Notes: generated from the letters alone by a model not told the origin. Positions 46,568 to 58,325 are shown, counted from the first letter of the stretch. The stretch: DNA of 64,000 bases from Puccinellia tenuiflora (GCA_012064385.1 QRDG01001825.1:124001-188000); one strand, 5' to 3'. A program made the numbers and translations.

Positions 46568-46890
46568 TTCATTGCAAGATCAGTGTGCTCCTGGATACTC
46601 AACCAAAGCATCAGGTGTTGCTGAAGTACATCCGGAGCAGCTCGTACTCCTTCACCTTTAGGCCACTCTTAAGTAGCTGCATCGCCTTATCGCCCCTCAC
46701 CGAAACACAATCTCCTCATTATGGCGGATACAGAAAGACCTCATGGTGTACCTCGCTGCAATAGCACAATATCATTCATATGAGCACCACCAACATAGAC
46801 AACACATGACATGGACAACACGAACAAGCTGGATGTAAGTAACTAACACTTGTAGGGCACCGGTGACTGTCCGTTCAGCTGCTGCAACAC
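46568..46890 (-). pseudogene. RPL11: Captured fragment of ribosomal protein L11 (uL5)
   Basis: Two minus-strand exons: 46890 to about 46851 (VLQQLNGQSPVPYK) and 46754-46568 ([14 protein letters not shown], then RGDKAMQLL and [11 protein letters not shown], then IQEH-like), separated by about 96 bp ending in ctattgcag. These match the central part of plant cytosolic 60S L11, which contacts 5S rRNA in the ribosome. The second exon ends at an intact gtaagt donor. Stops and a small deletion (after HNEE, and in the segment after YFSNT) make it non-functional. N- and C-terminal parts of the gene are absent. Introns are kept, so capture was from genomic DNA rather than mRNA. Confidence 0.85.
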
Positions 46891-47744
46891 CTAACAAACA
46901 AATGAAAACAACACAATTAACATCAATGATTTGCAGTTAAGGTGTATTTTTCCAACATAACAAATTCAGAGAAATCACCCTAACTGCTCGATGCCACTCG
47001 TATTGCTTTTGAACTTAAATACCGTATAGGAAATGCCTATGGTGCCACTCAGATAACAAGGAGAAATAATGATACACACTACAGTTAGTGGTTATTACTC
47101 CAAAGTTCAAAACACTACAAAGAAATAAAATGCAACCGATTTGGTAAATCATGAAAGTTCTAGTATTGCATCAGAAAGTTCAAGTGGAAGCCAAATACAT
47201 TTCATCAGGTGAAGTCATTGTCCAACGTTCTCGCCACAAAAGGAATGTTCTGTTGGTTATAGGAGAACATACAATTCAAAAGCATAGGTAATACAAGGAA
47301 AAGTAGAAACACACTATCTAACTTCATCACGTGCCATTTGGTATAATTTACAACGACTTAAGTGGTAAGATTGAGTTACACCTGAATGGCATGGAAGCAG
47401 AAAATATGTCAGTCTTATCTTTCAAAAGTAAGGATCTTCCTTTTGAGAAGTGACAAAAGTTACAAGTAGAAGAACTGCAAGGGCAAGTGAGCATATACTA
47501 GTACACCTATAGTCCTACACGCGTCGAGTCTCCAATGAAAAGCAGTAGCAAAGCAATCTAAAGAGCAGATTCTAAAGGGTGACTGTCTTCAGTACATGAA
47601 GAGAAAATGCACAACCACAAAGTGTGCCGAGGTATCATCGGAGACTTAAATACTAAGAATCACATATCATGACTCATGTAGACAGCCACCCAATAAATTC
47701 GTAGCAAACAGATCTCAGGTGAATATGAACTTACCAGTGGGAGT

Positions 47745-47935
47745 GCCTTGTACCTCCTATACGCCAGAGCCACCCAATCCATCGAGGCGGGTTCAGACCA
47801 CCCAGCAAGACACGGCGGCGAGGAGGCTCGGGCTCCACCCACACGTCCAGTGGCGCCTGCGTTTGTAGCTGACTAGGTCCTCCTTCGCGTCCTATTCCTT
47901 AACAAAGCCGCGCAACACCGGATGCACCTCCTCCA
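47745..47935 (-). pseudogene. Second captured exon-like fragment
   Basis: On the minus strand MDWVALAYRRYKALPL ends at an intact donor gtaagttc (about 47737-47744). Just upstream another frame reads EEVHPVLRGFVKE up to a stop. I do not recognise the source gene. Confidence 0.35.
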
Positions 47936-48645
47936 CCACCATCACCTCATAGCCAAAACCAAAAAAATACATCGGATATGTAATCACGCACAAAGCCATT
48001 AAAATCTCGTGCAAATCGATGCGGGGTAAGGAAATCTGGGGACTCACCAAACGGGGGCCTAGTCGGGCGCCGCGATGCTAGCCTTGAGCAGCTTGGAGCC
48101 CGCCCTAGTCGACATCCAAGGCTGCCACCCTAGTCGACCGGGCCTCGACATTCCCGAGCGTGTTCTTGCGGATGAGGCGCCGGTGACCTCCATTTGCGGA
48201 GGAGGAGGCGTTGGTCGACGACGGTGTACTGCGGAATGTGGAGGCCTTCGCTCGCATGGAGATGGGGAGGGAGTGTGGCGCCAGGTGCTGGGAGTAGGGT
48301 TTGATGCGGAGAGGCGTGTGGCTGCAGGAGAAGATAAGAGATAGGAGGAGGCTGGCTATCGGACGCGCTACTGGGCCGAGCTGGGTGCTTCTGCGCGACC
48401 ATAGGCCATATGAATGTGCATATCAGTGAGAAAATGGGCTTGAGACAAGTTTGAGTCCACAAAAATATAGACAAGGTTTAAAAAAACCAGGGAGAGAAAG
48501 GGAAGTAGCCCACGTTTCCTTATTCTCACTCGGCGCAGCAACAAAAGTGGTGGAAATATAGAGGCGTGTCCTCTCGAGGCCCAGGCCCTGCAACGGAGTA
48601 CAATGTTTAATAGAGTATGTTTTGCAATTGTAACACCAAGTGGTT

Positions 48646-48715
48646 GCTGGTCTAGTGGTTAGGTCGTCCGGAATACCGTGAGGTCGTTGGTTCGAGCCTC
48701 GGTTGGCAATTTTTA
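48646..48715 (+). ncRNA. tRNA-like sequence with A- and B-box
   Basis: tggtctagtggttagg fits the D-arm/A-box of tRNA-Gln or tRNA-Glu types, and ggttcgagcc fits the B-box. The ends (ttgctgg and ttggcaa) can pair only with wobble pairs. Anticodon and T stems are poor, so it is a tRNA pseudogene or SINE head, not a working tRNA gene. It lies inside the CACTA near its right end. Confidence 0.4.
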
Positions 48716-48855
48716 CATTTCGTGGAAGTAAACTATGACCCTTCTCACAAAAATGGTCGTTATCACAAATTGGTTCGAAATGGTCATAAATCTATGACCA
48801 TTTCTTCCATGGTCACTATCAGAAGGTCATAAATCAACATATTTCTTGTAGTTTA

Positions 48856-49465
48856 TCACTAACTTACCGGATTATAATAACTTTGTTATCAGGTTTTGTG
48901 TAGAATACTACTTTGAGTGGAGTGATACCATATGCTAGGACTTAAAATTGTTTAAACTTTACCTCTCCAGCTATGCATATCATTGTGGATGTGTACACAT
49001 GTATTAAAAATTGTATTATAACCATGTACAAGTATCTTGATAATTGTTTGTTGTTAGTCTCTCAAATATAGTGTTGTAATCCAGTAATTGGTGTGACAGA
49101 AAAATTTCATCACACCCAACATATATCTATGTTGGAATGTCTAAAAACGTGCAAAACATTATCCGTTAACTGTTATGTAAAAATAAATTCATGTAAACAT
49201 ATTAACACATGATCTACTTTTGAAATCCTCGTGGAGGTGAACTTGGCGGTATAAACGGATCGCTAATCGGAAAAATGGTTTGAAAGCTAAATCATTTTAA
49301 TTATACGAATTCGTTGATTAATGTGATGACGTCATCCATGAGGTGGTAGGGTCCTATATGCATGCACGTGCTCTCCTATGAAGAAAAACACATGCAAATT
49401 TGCGGCCGTACCGGAGGGTTAGGCATATGGCGCTGCTAATTAGTTTTTCCCTTATATTATCATAG
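48856..49465. other. Intergenic DNA
   Basis: AT-rich sequence. No gene or clear repeat recognised. Confidence 0.4.
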
Positions 49466-50255
49466 GTTTGTTGCACACAAGAGATTTTCGTAAGCCGCTA
49501 TTTTTTGGAAGATTGAGATGTGAACATGAATTTTTTTGAAGGATCATATTCACTCATTAAGCTAGGGCATGTACAATGGTTGACAAGACATATTAGCATA
49601 AACATGCCACGTAATATAAATATGACAATAAAACATGTTGTACCTCGGTTATTTTTAGTGTTATCTTTAATAATCAGATATCTCTAAATATGTGGTGAGA
49701 GAAGTTGTGCTCAGATATCATCTTTTAAATAAGAGAAGAAAAACCTGTTTATTTGGTTTCTCTCTCCTCCAACTCAGAAATCATCCTGCATGACATTGCT
49801 ACTATAAGATGATTATACATGCCCTAATATGTTTATTAAATGAGTATATTTGATAGTATTGCATGGAGATATTCACACATAAAAAACTTCCAAACTTTCT
49901 ATATTTAGCTGCCAAAATTAATCAAGATAATTAACCTATATAAATACCATAAAAACCAGAGTTCCAAATGTGTTGTGCTATTGCTATACCTGCATATATT
50001 AGCTCTAAAATATCTTAATTTAGCATAAAAACATAATTAATATTCAAAGCCTCCAATATAAAATATCCTAAATTAGCATTCAAAAAAGTACCATCATATA
50101 TAGCCTATAAATACTACATGATCTTTTTCTTTCATCGTGTAGATGCGTCCAAAGTATCCTTAATTAGCATTTAGTGGCTCAGCAAAATTGTAGCTTACAA
50201 ATACACGCAAGCCGAACCTCATCGGTCACTCTAGTCACACAGCCAACAAAGACGC
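49466..50255 (+). promoter_or_regulatory. Orphan copy of the thaumatin-like promoter (copy P2)
   Basis: Carries the same ordered landmarks as the other promoter copies (gaagattgagatgtgaacatg, catattcactcatta, cattgcatggagatat, ccttaattagcatttag, and a tacaaatacac in the TATA position near 50200). It is interrupted by a MITE at 49565-49824. No coding sequence follows: copy P3 starts where the ATG would be expected, so its gene body is lost. Confidence 0.65.
49565..49824. mobile_element. MITE of about 260 bp, superfamily not assigned
   Basis: Ends gggcatgtacaat and attatacatgccc form a 13-bp inverted repeat with one mismatch. It interrupts promoter copy P2, whose sequence resumes on the other side. 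The target duplication is not clear. Confidence 0.6.
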
Positions 50256-50259
50256 CCAA

Positions 50260-50821
50260 ATGCATTATTTTTTGGGGAATATTGAGATTTAAACATGAAC
50301 AATTTTGAAGGCTCATATTCACTGATTAATAAGTAAAATAAACAAGTATATTTTATAGTATTTCATGGAGATACCACACATAAAAGCCTCCACAATCTAT
50401 ACTTTTAGCAGCCAAGATCAATCAACCTATTTTAACCAATAAATACAATAAAATCAGAGTTGCAAATGTGTGGTCCTGTTACTCTACCTGCAAATCTTAT
50501 ACCTCTTAAATATCTATTTTTAGGATCCAGCAACATAATTTATCTTCTAGGCCGGACCTCCTCCCAGTGTCGTGCATTTTCATTGTGGTGTAAATGTACA
50601 TGCCTCCAAAATAAGTTTAATTAGCATTGAAGAGCTGAGCACCATGATAAATATCCTAAGAATACGTACTCCAATTCTTGCTTTCATTGTCCAGACGCGT
50701 CCAAAATATTCCTTAATTAGCATTTAGCAGCTCAACATCATAATTTGCCTATAAATACACCCATGCTGAACCTGTTTATTCTTCATCAATCCTTGCAGTC
50801 ACAGACACAAGAACAACCACC
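50260..50821 (+). promoter_or_regulatory. Promoter of the intact thaumatin-like gene (copy P3)
   Basis: TATA box tataaata at 50750-50757, 65 bp before the ATG, followed by a CA-rich leader (cacagacacaagaacaacca). About 550 bp are shared with copies P1 and P2. Confidence 0.75.
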
Positions 50822-51511
50822 ATGGCACCTTCCATTAGCATCATCCTCGCGCTCCTGCTTATTGTGGTCGCTACCGATGCCGCCACCATCACCGTCCTCA
50901 ACAAGTGCTCCTACACAGTTTGGCCCGGCGCCACCCCACTTGGAAGTGGTACCAAGCTCGGCCCGGGCCAATCGTCGTCCTTCATAGCCCCGCCGGGCAC
51001 CTCTTCCGGCAGGATCTGGGCGCGCACGGGATGCAATTTCGACGCCAACGGCAGAGGGTCGTGCACCACGGGCGACTGCGGCGGGGTCCTGATGTGCAAA
51101 TCCGGCGGGAAGCCCCCCGCATCGCTCGCCGAGTACACGCTCGGTTCAGGCACTGTCCGTGATTTCTACGACATCTCCCTCGTCGACGGCTTCAACGTGC
51201 CCATGAGCTTCGCCCCCACCCTCGGCCCCACCCACGGTAGCTGCCGCGAGGTCACTTGCTCCGCAGACATCAACGCACAGTGCCCGTCGGAGCTGAAGGT
51301 GGACGGCGGCTGCCTGAGCGCATGTCTCAAGTTCGGTAGTGCGCAGTACTGCTGCCCATCGCCGAGCACTCCTGAGACGTGCCCGCCGACCGACTACTCC
51401 CGCTTCTTCAAGCGGCTTTGCCCGGATGCCTACAGTTACGCCTATGATGACAAGAGCAGCACTTTCACCTGCCCCGTCGGCACAAACTACCTAGTCACCT
51501 TCTGCCCATAG
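50822..51511 (+). CDS. Thaumatin-like protein, PR-5 family
   Basis: An intact intronless frame of 229 residues, normal for small thaumatin-like proteins. Residues 1-20 (MAPSISIILALLLIVVATDA) are a signal peptide; the mature protein starts ATITVLNKC. All 16 family cysteines are present. The acidic-cleft REDDD residues can be placed: Arg in WARTGC, Glu in LAEYTL, two Asp in FYDISLVDGFN, and Asp in CPDAYSY. There is no C-terminal extension, so secretion to the cell wall space rather than vacuole is suggested. Such proteins are linked to antifungal defence and stress; that role is family knowledge. The TATA box at 50750 and a polyadenylation-type signal at 51581 support an expressed gene. Confidence 0.93.
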   Translation: MAPSISIILALLLIVVATDAATITVLNKCSYTVWPGATPLGSGTKLGPGQSSSFIAPPGTSSGRIWARTGCNFDANGRGSCTTGDCGGVLMCKSGGKPPASLAEYTLGSGTVRDFYDISLVDGFNVPMSFAPTLGPTHGSCREVTCSADINAQCPSELKVDGGCLSACLKFGSAQYCCPSPSTPETCPPTDYSRFFKRLCPDAYSYAYDDKSSTFTCPVGTNYLVTFCP

Positions 51512-51580
51512 ATACGATCAGGACTCCATCATCATGGATGCTTGGAACATTGCTTTGACAAACTAGTTAGTCTGTACTGG

Positions 51581-51586
51581 AATAAA
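51581..51586 (+). terminator. Polyadenylation signal of the thaumatin-like gene
   Basis: aataaa, 70 bp after the stop codon. Confidence 0.55.
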
Positions 51587-51599
51587 GAGGAGTGATTAA

Positions 51600-52380
51600 T
51601 TCTTGGAACACCATGACCCTTATTTTTTTGTGATGAAACTCGATCCCTGTACTTATCGTCAAAATCTTAAATGGAAAATAATTGAACACATAATTGACTA
51701 TGTTTATAAATTTTGCCTTATCAGAAATCTGAACACTAATGTTGTGAACATATATAAAGTATCGCTAGGATAAACCATTCTGGAAAAATTTCACGGCCTG
51801 GGGGATGGGGCTGACCCCAGTTTTTTACAGCGTACATACAGAACTCAACAACAATCCATCAGGACCTGCCCTATATTTTTCACTATCATACCAGCAACCT
51901 GCTAATGATCTTTTAAGAAAGACGGAGAGAGAAGGGACGGTCGGGAAGAAGCCGAGTTAACTAGATGTTGTAACTGCCAAACCGTTTAATCTAACTTTGG
52001 GTACTGAATAGATGGCTCAGAAGGCTCACGACGTCCAATTACTGTGGAGCAACATTATTTCAGCATAATATTTGTTGGGATACTTCAGTACTCATCCCCA
52101 TACATTTGCATTAAATAATTTGTTTAATATATATACACATATGTTTATTTTGTAGATAACTTACCCAATGTGCAATGCGGTACCATGGTTACATATGTCA
52201 TGATGGCTTGATGCACACGACATTTTTTGAAGCTCATATGATATATTTGTTATTATGGGAAAATTAATAATGAAATAAACAATTTAAATGCTCACTTCGA
52301 AAATATTGCGTGCTGCTAAATTTAGGTATTTATTATTAGCAAAATCAAAAGCCGTTAAAATTGCATGAAAGGAGGGGCAT
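51600..52380. other. Intergenic DNA
   Basis: AT-rich, no gene seen. Confidence 0.4.
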
Positions 52381-52384
52381 ATAC

Positions 52385-52450
52385 ACAAAAATACCACCAA
52401 ATTACCCATATTTAGCCGTCGACCACATAATTAGCCTATAAATACCATCC
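52385..52450 (+). promoter_or_regulatory. Possible fourth, short copy of the thaumatin-like promoter
   Basis: tttagccgtcgaccacataa followed by attagcctataaatacc resembles the TATA region of copies P1 and P3. No thaumatin coding sequence follows. Confidence 0.35.
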
Positions 52451-52504
52451 AGCTGGATCTATAGGCGGCAACAAGAAAACATTCAGTACAAGGATCCGGG
52501 TCTG

Positions 52505-53075
52505 TTGCAACTATGCAGTACATGCCGATTTGTGGCAATATGTACCTATTGCCACGAAACGACATTCGTTGGCAGCCGTTGCGACTGGACTCATGGTAAT
52601 AGGTTATTGCCACGAAAAAACAACTGTGGCAATAAAATGTGCTATTGCAATAGCCGTGTGGAAAGTTGCCACATTTTTTTCAGTGGCAACACTCACCAGA
52701 CGCCCCAATTTGGTTTGTGGAGATAGCTTTAATGCAACATGTAACGAATCATGGCGAGTGTGATAGCTCGTGGCAACAGACTGTGGCAACAACCTATGCT
52801 AACGACGCTCGTTTCGTGGCGTATATTCTTTCATGGCAATAGTAAATCTTGGCAAGAAACTATGGCAACAATCCTTGTTTTCGTGGCATTAGACATTTTG
52901 CTATGAACCGCTATGCTTATGGCATTAACTTATGGCAACCAACATTCCAGGAAATTGCAACACACTCATTTTGGTGGTTATAAATAGTTATCACAACGGG
53001 CAAAAAATTTCCTGGTGCTAACATGTGGCAACCGAAAGTGGATTGTGGTACTAGCCCATTGCAACCGTAAAAAAA
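52505..53075. repeat. Dispersed tggcaa-motif region
   Basis: More than fifteen copies of tggcaa or ttgccac in both orientations, some after ttcgtgg. The stretch ccacatttttttcagtgg at 52669-52686 could be a transposon end. It resembles the subterminal part of a non-autonomous DNA transposon, but matching ends were not found. Confidence 0.35.
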
Positions 53076-53642
53076 TATACAAGCATTCAATCACAATATT
53101 CAAAACCATACATATAATATGTAGATTCATAAAAATCATAATTCTCATAGGAAATATCCATCAAATGAAACAAAAATATAATTTAGCCATCCTAATTAAG
53201 TGCCAAAACTAAATTGTCCGTGATCTAGAGTCCAGCCCAGCTAGTTCTTTGGATCCTGCAATCAACAACTCCAAAAAAAAAAATTGTTATAGTTAATGAG
53301 TCCAATATAACATACGCCATACAATTATTCAAATAACATAGTCGATCAAGATTCACTCACGTTACATAATATCCTGAAAATACAAAGAAGTGTGGACATT
53401 AAGATGAATTGTGGCATTGTGGGCATCAATTGAAGACAATAACTGAAACTCTATATGGAGAGTTTCTACTTGTCTGTACCCCTGTACACCATTAGCTTAC
53501 AGTATCAAATGAGGATACATGCGCCACAAAGGTTCTCAAATTTCCAGTTTTATGTATATGTTAATATATAGGTAGGAAGGAGGGAATTCTATGAAGTACT
53601 CAACATCAACCACATTAGCTGCAGTTCATATAGAAACATGTG
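53076..53642. other. Intergenic DNA
   Basis: AT-rich, no gene seen. Confidence 0.4.
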
Positions 53643-53675
53643 GCTCACTAGTGGAAAAATGGTCTTTGGGAAGGC

Positions 53676-53697
53676 GGGGGGGGGGGGGGGGGGGGGG
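53676..53697 (+). repeat. Run of 22 G
   Basis: Homopolymer inside the CACTA end; its true length is uncertain in any assembly. Confidence 0.9.
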
Positions 53698-53699
53698 AG

Positions 53700-54000
53700 C
53701 CATGAGACCCGGTTCAGTGACAAACCGGGACCAATGGCTGGCATTGGTCCCGGTTCGACCGGCCAGGGTCCCGTGAGGCATTGGTCCCGGTTGGGCCAGG
53801 GGCATTAGTCCCGGTTCGTGCTATCAACCGGGACTAAAGCTCCCTCAGAGCTTTAGTCCCGGTTGACAGCATGAACCGGGACTAATAGTCCCCTGCCTAT
53901 AAAGCCAGCCAGCTTCTACTCGAGCTTTAGTCCCGGTTGACAGCACGAACCGGGACTAATAGTCCCCTGCCTATAAAGCCAGCCAGCTTCTACTCCTCTA
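53700..54000. repeat. Left subterminal block with hairpin and duplicated promoter
   Basis: Motif copies in both orientations. 53813-53877 is an inverted repeat with arms of about 30 bases around ccctca. An 84-bp direct repeat (53848-53931 and 53932 to about 53998) contains a TATA box in each copy (53898-53903 and 53982-53987). Confidence 0.8.
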
Positions 54001-54302
54001 TTATTTTTCTGCTAGGAAGTGTGAGAGGTGGGTGCTAGTTTGTTTTCCTTTGCTATGCACTAGAGGTGTTTGATGAAATGCCCGAGCCACATTTAAGTTC
54101 ACACAAAATGATATGAGGTGCCCGAGCCACCCTTAGGCTTTGTCCTCCCTCTTTTCTCCGATCGATCGAGGTTAATTAGCAACCTTTGTCCTTTTCATCT
54201 GTAATTGATACAAATTTTGCATGTGTCAATATACGGTGGTCATTTCAGTATTCAAGATGTTATTCTAATGGTATTTGATAAACTTAATTATATGATATGC
54301 AG

Positions 54303-57300
54303 ATGGATGAACGGCAGCGATGGATGTACGGCGACCGACGCAGTTCCGATTTTATTGCAGGCCTGCATAAATTTATCCATGTGGCTGAGGCAAACTAATA
54401 TGATGGTTTTATGCCTTGTCCATGTGTGGACTGTCGGAACGTTAAGGAGCACTCTTCCTCGAGAACTCTTCAAGGCCACCTGCTTCGGAGAGGTTTCATG
54501 CCCAGCTATTATTGTTGGACCAAGCACGGAGAAAGAGGGGTTATGATGGAAGACAATGAAGAAGAAAACGATGATGAGAACTATCCTATGTTCCCTGAAG
54601 AATACGGTGATACTGTGATGGAAGACAAAGAAGAAGAAGGAGGTGAAGAACAACGGGCGTCAGATGAGCCCGATGATGGTCTTGGTCGGGTCATTTCTGA
54701 TGCAAAACGAGAATGTGATACAGAAAAGGAGAAGCTGAAGTTGGAGGCCATGCTAGAGGATAGCAAAAAGTTGCTGTACCCAAATTGCAAAGATGGCAGC
54801 ACAAAGCTCGGTACCACACTGGAATTGCTGAAATAGAAGGCATAGACTGGTTTATCAGACAAGGGATTTGGTAAGTTACTGAAAATAATGAAGCCGAAGC
54901 TTCCAAAGGATAACGAATTGCCCGAGACTACGTATGAAGCAAAGAAGGCTATCTGCCCTCTAGGATTAGATGTGCAGAAGATACATGCATGCATCAATGA
55001 CTGCATCCTTTACCACGGCGAGGAGCACGAGAATTTGGATGCATGTCTGGTATGCACTGCACTGCGGTACAAGATCAGAAAAGATGACCCTCGTGATATT
55101 GAGGGCGATGACGAGCCCCCCAGGAAGAGGATTCCTGCTAAGGTTATGTGGTATGCTCCTATAATACCAAAGTTGAAACGTCTGTTCAGAAACAAAGAGC
55201 ATGCCAGGTTGTTGCGATGGCACAAAGAAGAGCGTAAGAAAGACGGGAAGTTGAGACACCCCGCCGATGGGTCGCAGTGGAGAAAAATCGAGAGAGAGTT
55301 CTCGGACTTTGCAGGTGATGCAAGGAACTTATGGTTTGGTCTAAGTACAGACGGTATGAATCCTTTTGGGGAGCAGAGCTGCAGTCACAGCACCTGGCCC
55401 GTGACTCTATGTATCTACAACCTTCCTCCTTGGTTGTGCATAAAGCGGAAGTTCATTATGATGCCCGTTCTCATCCAAGGCCCGAAGCAACCCGGCAACG
55501 ACATTGATGTGTACCTAAGGCCATTAGTTGATGAACTTTTGCAGTTCTGGGCCATACCAGGTGTACGTGTGTGGGATGAGCACAAACAGATGGAATTTGA
55601 CAAACGAGCGTTGTTGTTTGTAAACATCAATGATTGGCCTGCTCTTAGTAACATTTCAGGACAGTCAAACAAGTGATACAACGCATGCACGCACTGTTTA
55701 GATAAGACTAATGGTACATATTTGGAAAAATGTAAGAAGGTCGTGTACCTGGGGTGTCGACAATTTCTTCTAGCCAATCATCCCGTAAGAAAGAAAGGCA
55801 AGCATTTGAAAGGTGAGGCAGATCACTGGAAGAAGCCTAACCTCCCTGATGGTGATGCTATATTTGGTATGGTCAAGGACATAGAAGTAATCTTTGAAAA
55901 GGGTCCTGGTGGTCAATCTGTTTCGAAAGACGTCGCTACCGGACACGCGCCCATGTGGAAGAAGAAATCTATAATTTGGGAGCTACGTACCCTATTGGAA
56001 AGTCCTAGAGGTCCGGTCTTCAATCGACGTGATGCACGTGACAAAGAATCTTTGCGTGAACCTGCTAGGCTTCCTCGACGTGTATGGGAAGACAAAAGAT
56101 ACACCGGAAGCACGGGAGGACCAGCAGCGTATGAAAGACCCAAACAACAAGCATACGGATAAAGGGCGTCATTATTTAAGCAGCTACACTCTTACAAAAG
56201 CAGAGAAGGAAATATGTTTTGAATGCCTAAGCAGTATCAAGGTCCCGGCTGGCTTCTTGTCAAATATAAAGCGAATAATAAATATGGCAGATAAAAAATT
56301 CCAAAACCTGAAGTCTCATGATTGCCACGTGATTATGACGCAGTTGCTTCCGATTGCATTGAGGGGGCTTCTATCGGAAAATGTTGGAGTACCCATTGTG
56401 AAGCTATGTGCATTTCTCAATTCAATATCTCAGAAGGTAATCGATCAAGAAAGTCTGACAAGGTTACAGAAGGATGTGGTCCAATGTATTGTTAGTTTTG
56501 AATTGGTGTGCCCCCCATCATTTTTCGATATTATGACGCATCTCCTGGTTCACCTAGTCGACGAGATTGCAATTCTCGGTCATGGATTTCTACACAATAT
56601 GTTCCCCTTCGAGAGGTTCATGGGAGTCTTGAAGAAATATGTTCATAACCGTGCTAGGCCAGAAGGAAGCATCTCCAAAGGCTATGGAACAGAGGAAGTC
56701 ATTGAGTTTTGTGTTGACTTTATTCCCGACATTAAGTCGATTGGTCTTCCTGAATCGCGGCATGAGGGGAGACTTAGTGGAAAAGGCACGCTAGAAAAGA
56801 AAGCAATGATATGTACGGACGGGCATTCTTTCACTCAAGCACACTACACAGTTCTACAAAGTTCCACCTTCGTGGCTCCGTATATCGAGGTACACAAGAA
56901 TATTGTACGCTCCAAAAACCCAGGGAAGCCTGACTCCTGGATTAAACAAAAACACATGGAGACTTTCGGCAGTTGGTTGCGATTACATCTCATGAATGAC
57001 ACTGATGTTGGAGATCAACTCTACTTATTGGCCGCGTCACCATCTTCGACTGTATTGACTTTCCAAGGGTACGAGATAAATGGAATACATTTTACACGAT
57101 CGCCCAAGATAAAAAGAGTACCAACCAAAACAGTGGTGTTCGCTTTGATGCAACAGACGAGAATGGACAAAAGGACACATACTATGGTTACATAGAGGAG
57201 ATATGGGAACTTGACTATGGACCTACTTTTAAGGTCCCTTTGTTTCGGTGCAGTTGGGTCAACATGAATGGAGAAGGGGTAAAGGTAGACCAGCTGTACG

Positions 57301-57625
57301 GAATGACAACAGTGGATCTCAAGAATCTTGCGCACAGAGACGAACCATTCGTCCTAGCCAATGATGTGGCTCAGGTTTTCTATGTGAGGACATGAGCTCC
57401 AGACTGAAAAAAGAAAAGATAAGGAAGAATACATCACACGATGATCCAAAGCGTCACATAGTTCTTTCAGTAAAAAGAAACATCGTGGGTGTCGAGGACA
57501 AGCCAGACATGTCAGCAGACTATAATAAGTTTGATGAAATTCCGCCCTTCACAGTGAAAACTGACCCAAGCATCCCGTTACATAATGAAGAAACTCCATG
57601 GTTACGACCGAAGAAGCGATCATGA
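54303..57625 (+). pseudogene. TNP2 transposase pseudogene of the right-hand CACTA
   Basis: Start ATG at 54303. N-terminal transposase-associated region (MPCPCVDCRN, CWTKHGE), an acidic linker, Transposase_21 core (ACINDCILYHGEEH, LSTDGMNPFGEQ, YLRPLVDELLQFW), DUF4218 region (56160-56960) and DUF4216 region (YYGYIEEIWELDYG, FRCSWV), then a C-terminal tail to 57625. Lesions seen: TAA 54396, TAG 54834, TAG 54840 and TGA 55674 in one frame, and frame changes near 55985, 57085 and 57390. No introns are needed. The sequence is only distantly similar to the TNP2 at 30529, so the two elements are different families. Non-functional as read. Confidence 0.87.
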
Positions 57626-58240
57626 TCTAAGTATGAGTGTAATAATATATTAAACAATTTATGTATGAGCGTTCTCAAAACCTTTTTATGTATGAGTGTT
57701 GTCAAATGCATTACACAATATATGTATGATCGAGTGTTCCCAAATGCATTAAACCTTTAAGTAATTTGTATTCGGTCGATTATCTGAAGGATTTCTGTAT
57801 AGAACAAAACACACGGTTTCACCTGCATACAGCCCAACGGTGGCTCGTGAGTGCCTGCAGCTGGTCGCCGTCGTCCTCAGCCATGCAGCAGCGCGCAGGA
57901 GAGCGCCCACTTGCACATCGTGCCGGCTCCACTTCACTCTTTCTGCTGCAACAAAAATTGGTGAGAAGTTTGTCGTCGCCTTGGTCCGTCGAGAGAGAAG
58001 CCTACCCATTTTAAACGGGCATTCGATCCAAGCAGCAGCAAGACTTCTCTGATGATCTGCAACCGTCCCAACAAGTGTTGGGGATATACCAGATCATCAA
58101 AGAAGCCCTTGTCGCTGGTTCCCAAAAGTGTTACATATCATCACAGTTGATGGCTGTGAAGTGTACTCCTGCCTCTCTTATAGACATGCCTCTCCGAGTG
58201 ACTCCCTCCGGTTGGATATTTATATCTGGCAACTCTTCAC
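57626..58240. other. Stretch after TNP2, no gene recognised
   Basis: The part 57780-58130 is GC-richer than its surroundings and could be a captured fragment, but no protein was recognised in either strand. Confidence 0.35.
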
Positions 58241-58325
58241 CTTTTTAGTCCGGGTTGGTAGCTGGAACCGGGACTAAAGGAGCGTTGATATGTGTGCCTT
58301 ATCTTCACCTTTTTAGTACCGGTTG
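58240..58325. repeat. Internal motif block next to the minisatellite
   Basis: Copies of tttagtccgggttggtag and aaccgggactaaagg, variants of the element's own subterminal motif. Confidence 0.65.

Larger units (their letters stand above)
45310..48852. mobile_element. Non-autonomous CACTA carrying captured gene pieces (3.5 kb)
   Basis: Left end CACTACAAGAAATATGGTGA, right end CATATTTCTTGTAGT, flanked by tta at 45307-45309 and 48853-48855; the last G of the right end is missing. Both ends have a family-specific motif (tatgacc and ggtcata) in opposed copies. No transposase is encoded. The interior has minus-strand exon pieces, including part of a ribosomal protein L11 gene. The element must rely on a transposase from elsewhere. 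Confidence 0.82.

Noticed and set aside
48075..48344. Plus-strand 89-residue frame in the Pack-type CACTA
   Set aside because: Not recognised, overlaps GC-rich leader-like sequence of the minus-strand captured pieces, and has no splice or promoter support.
52505..53075. A fifth complete transposon
   Set aside because: The repeated tggcaa motif is suggestive, but no pair of terminal repeats or target duplication could be found, so only a repeat region is reported.
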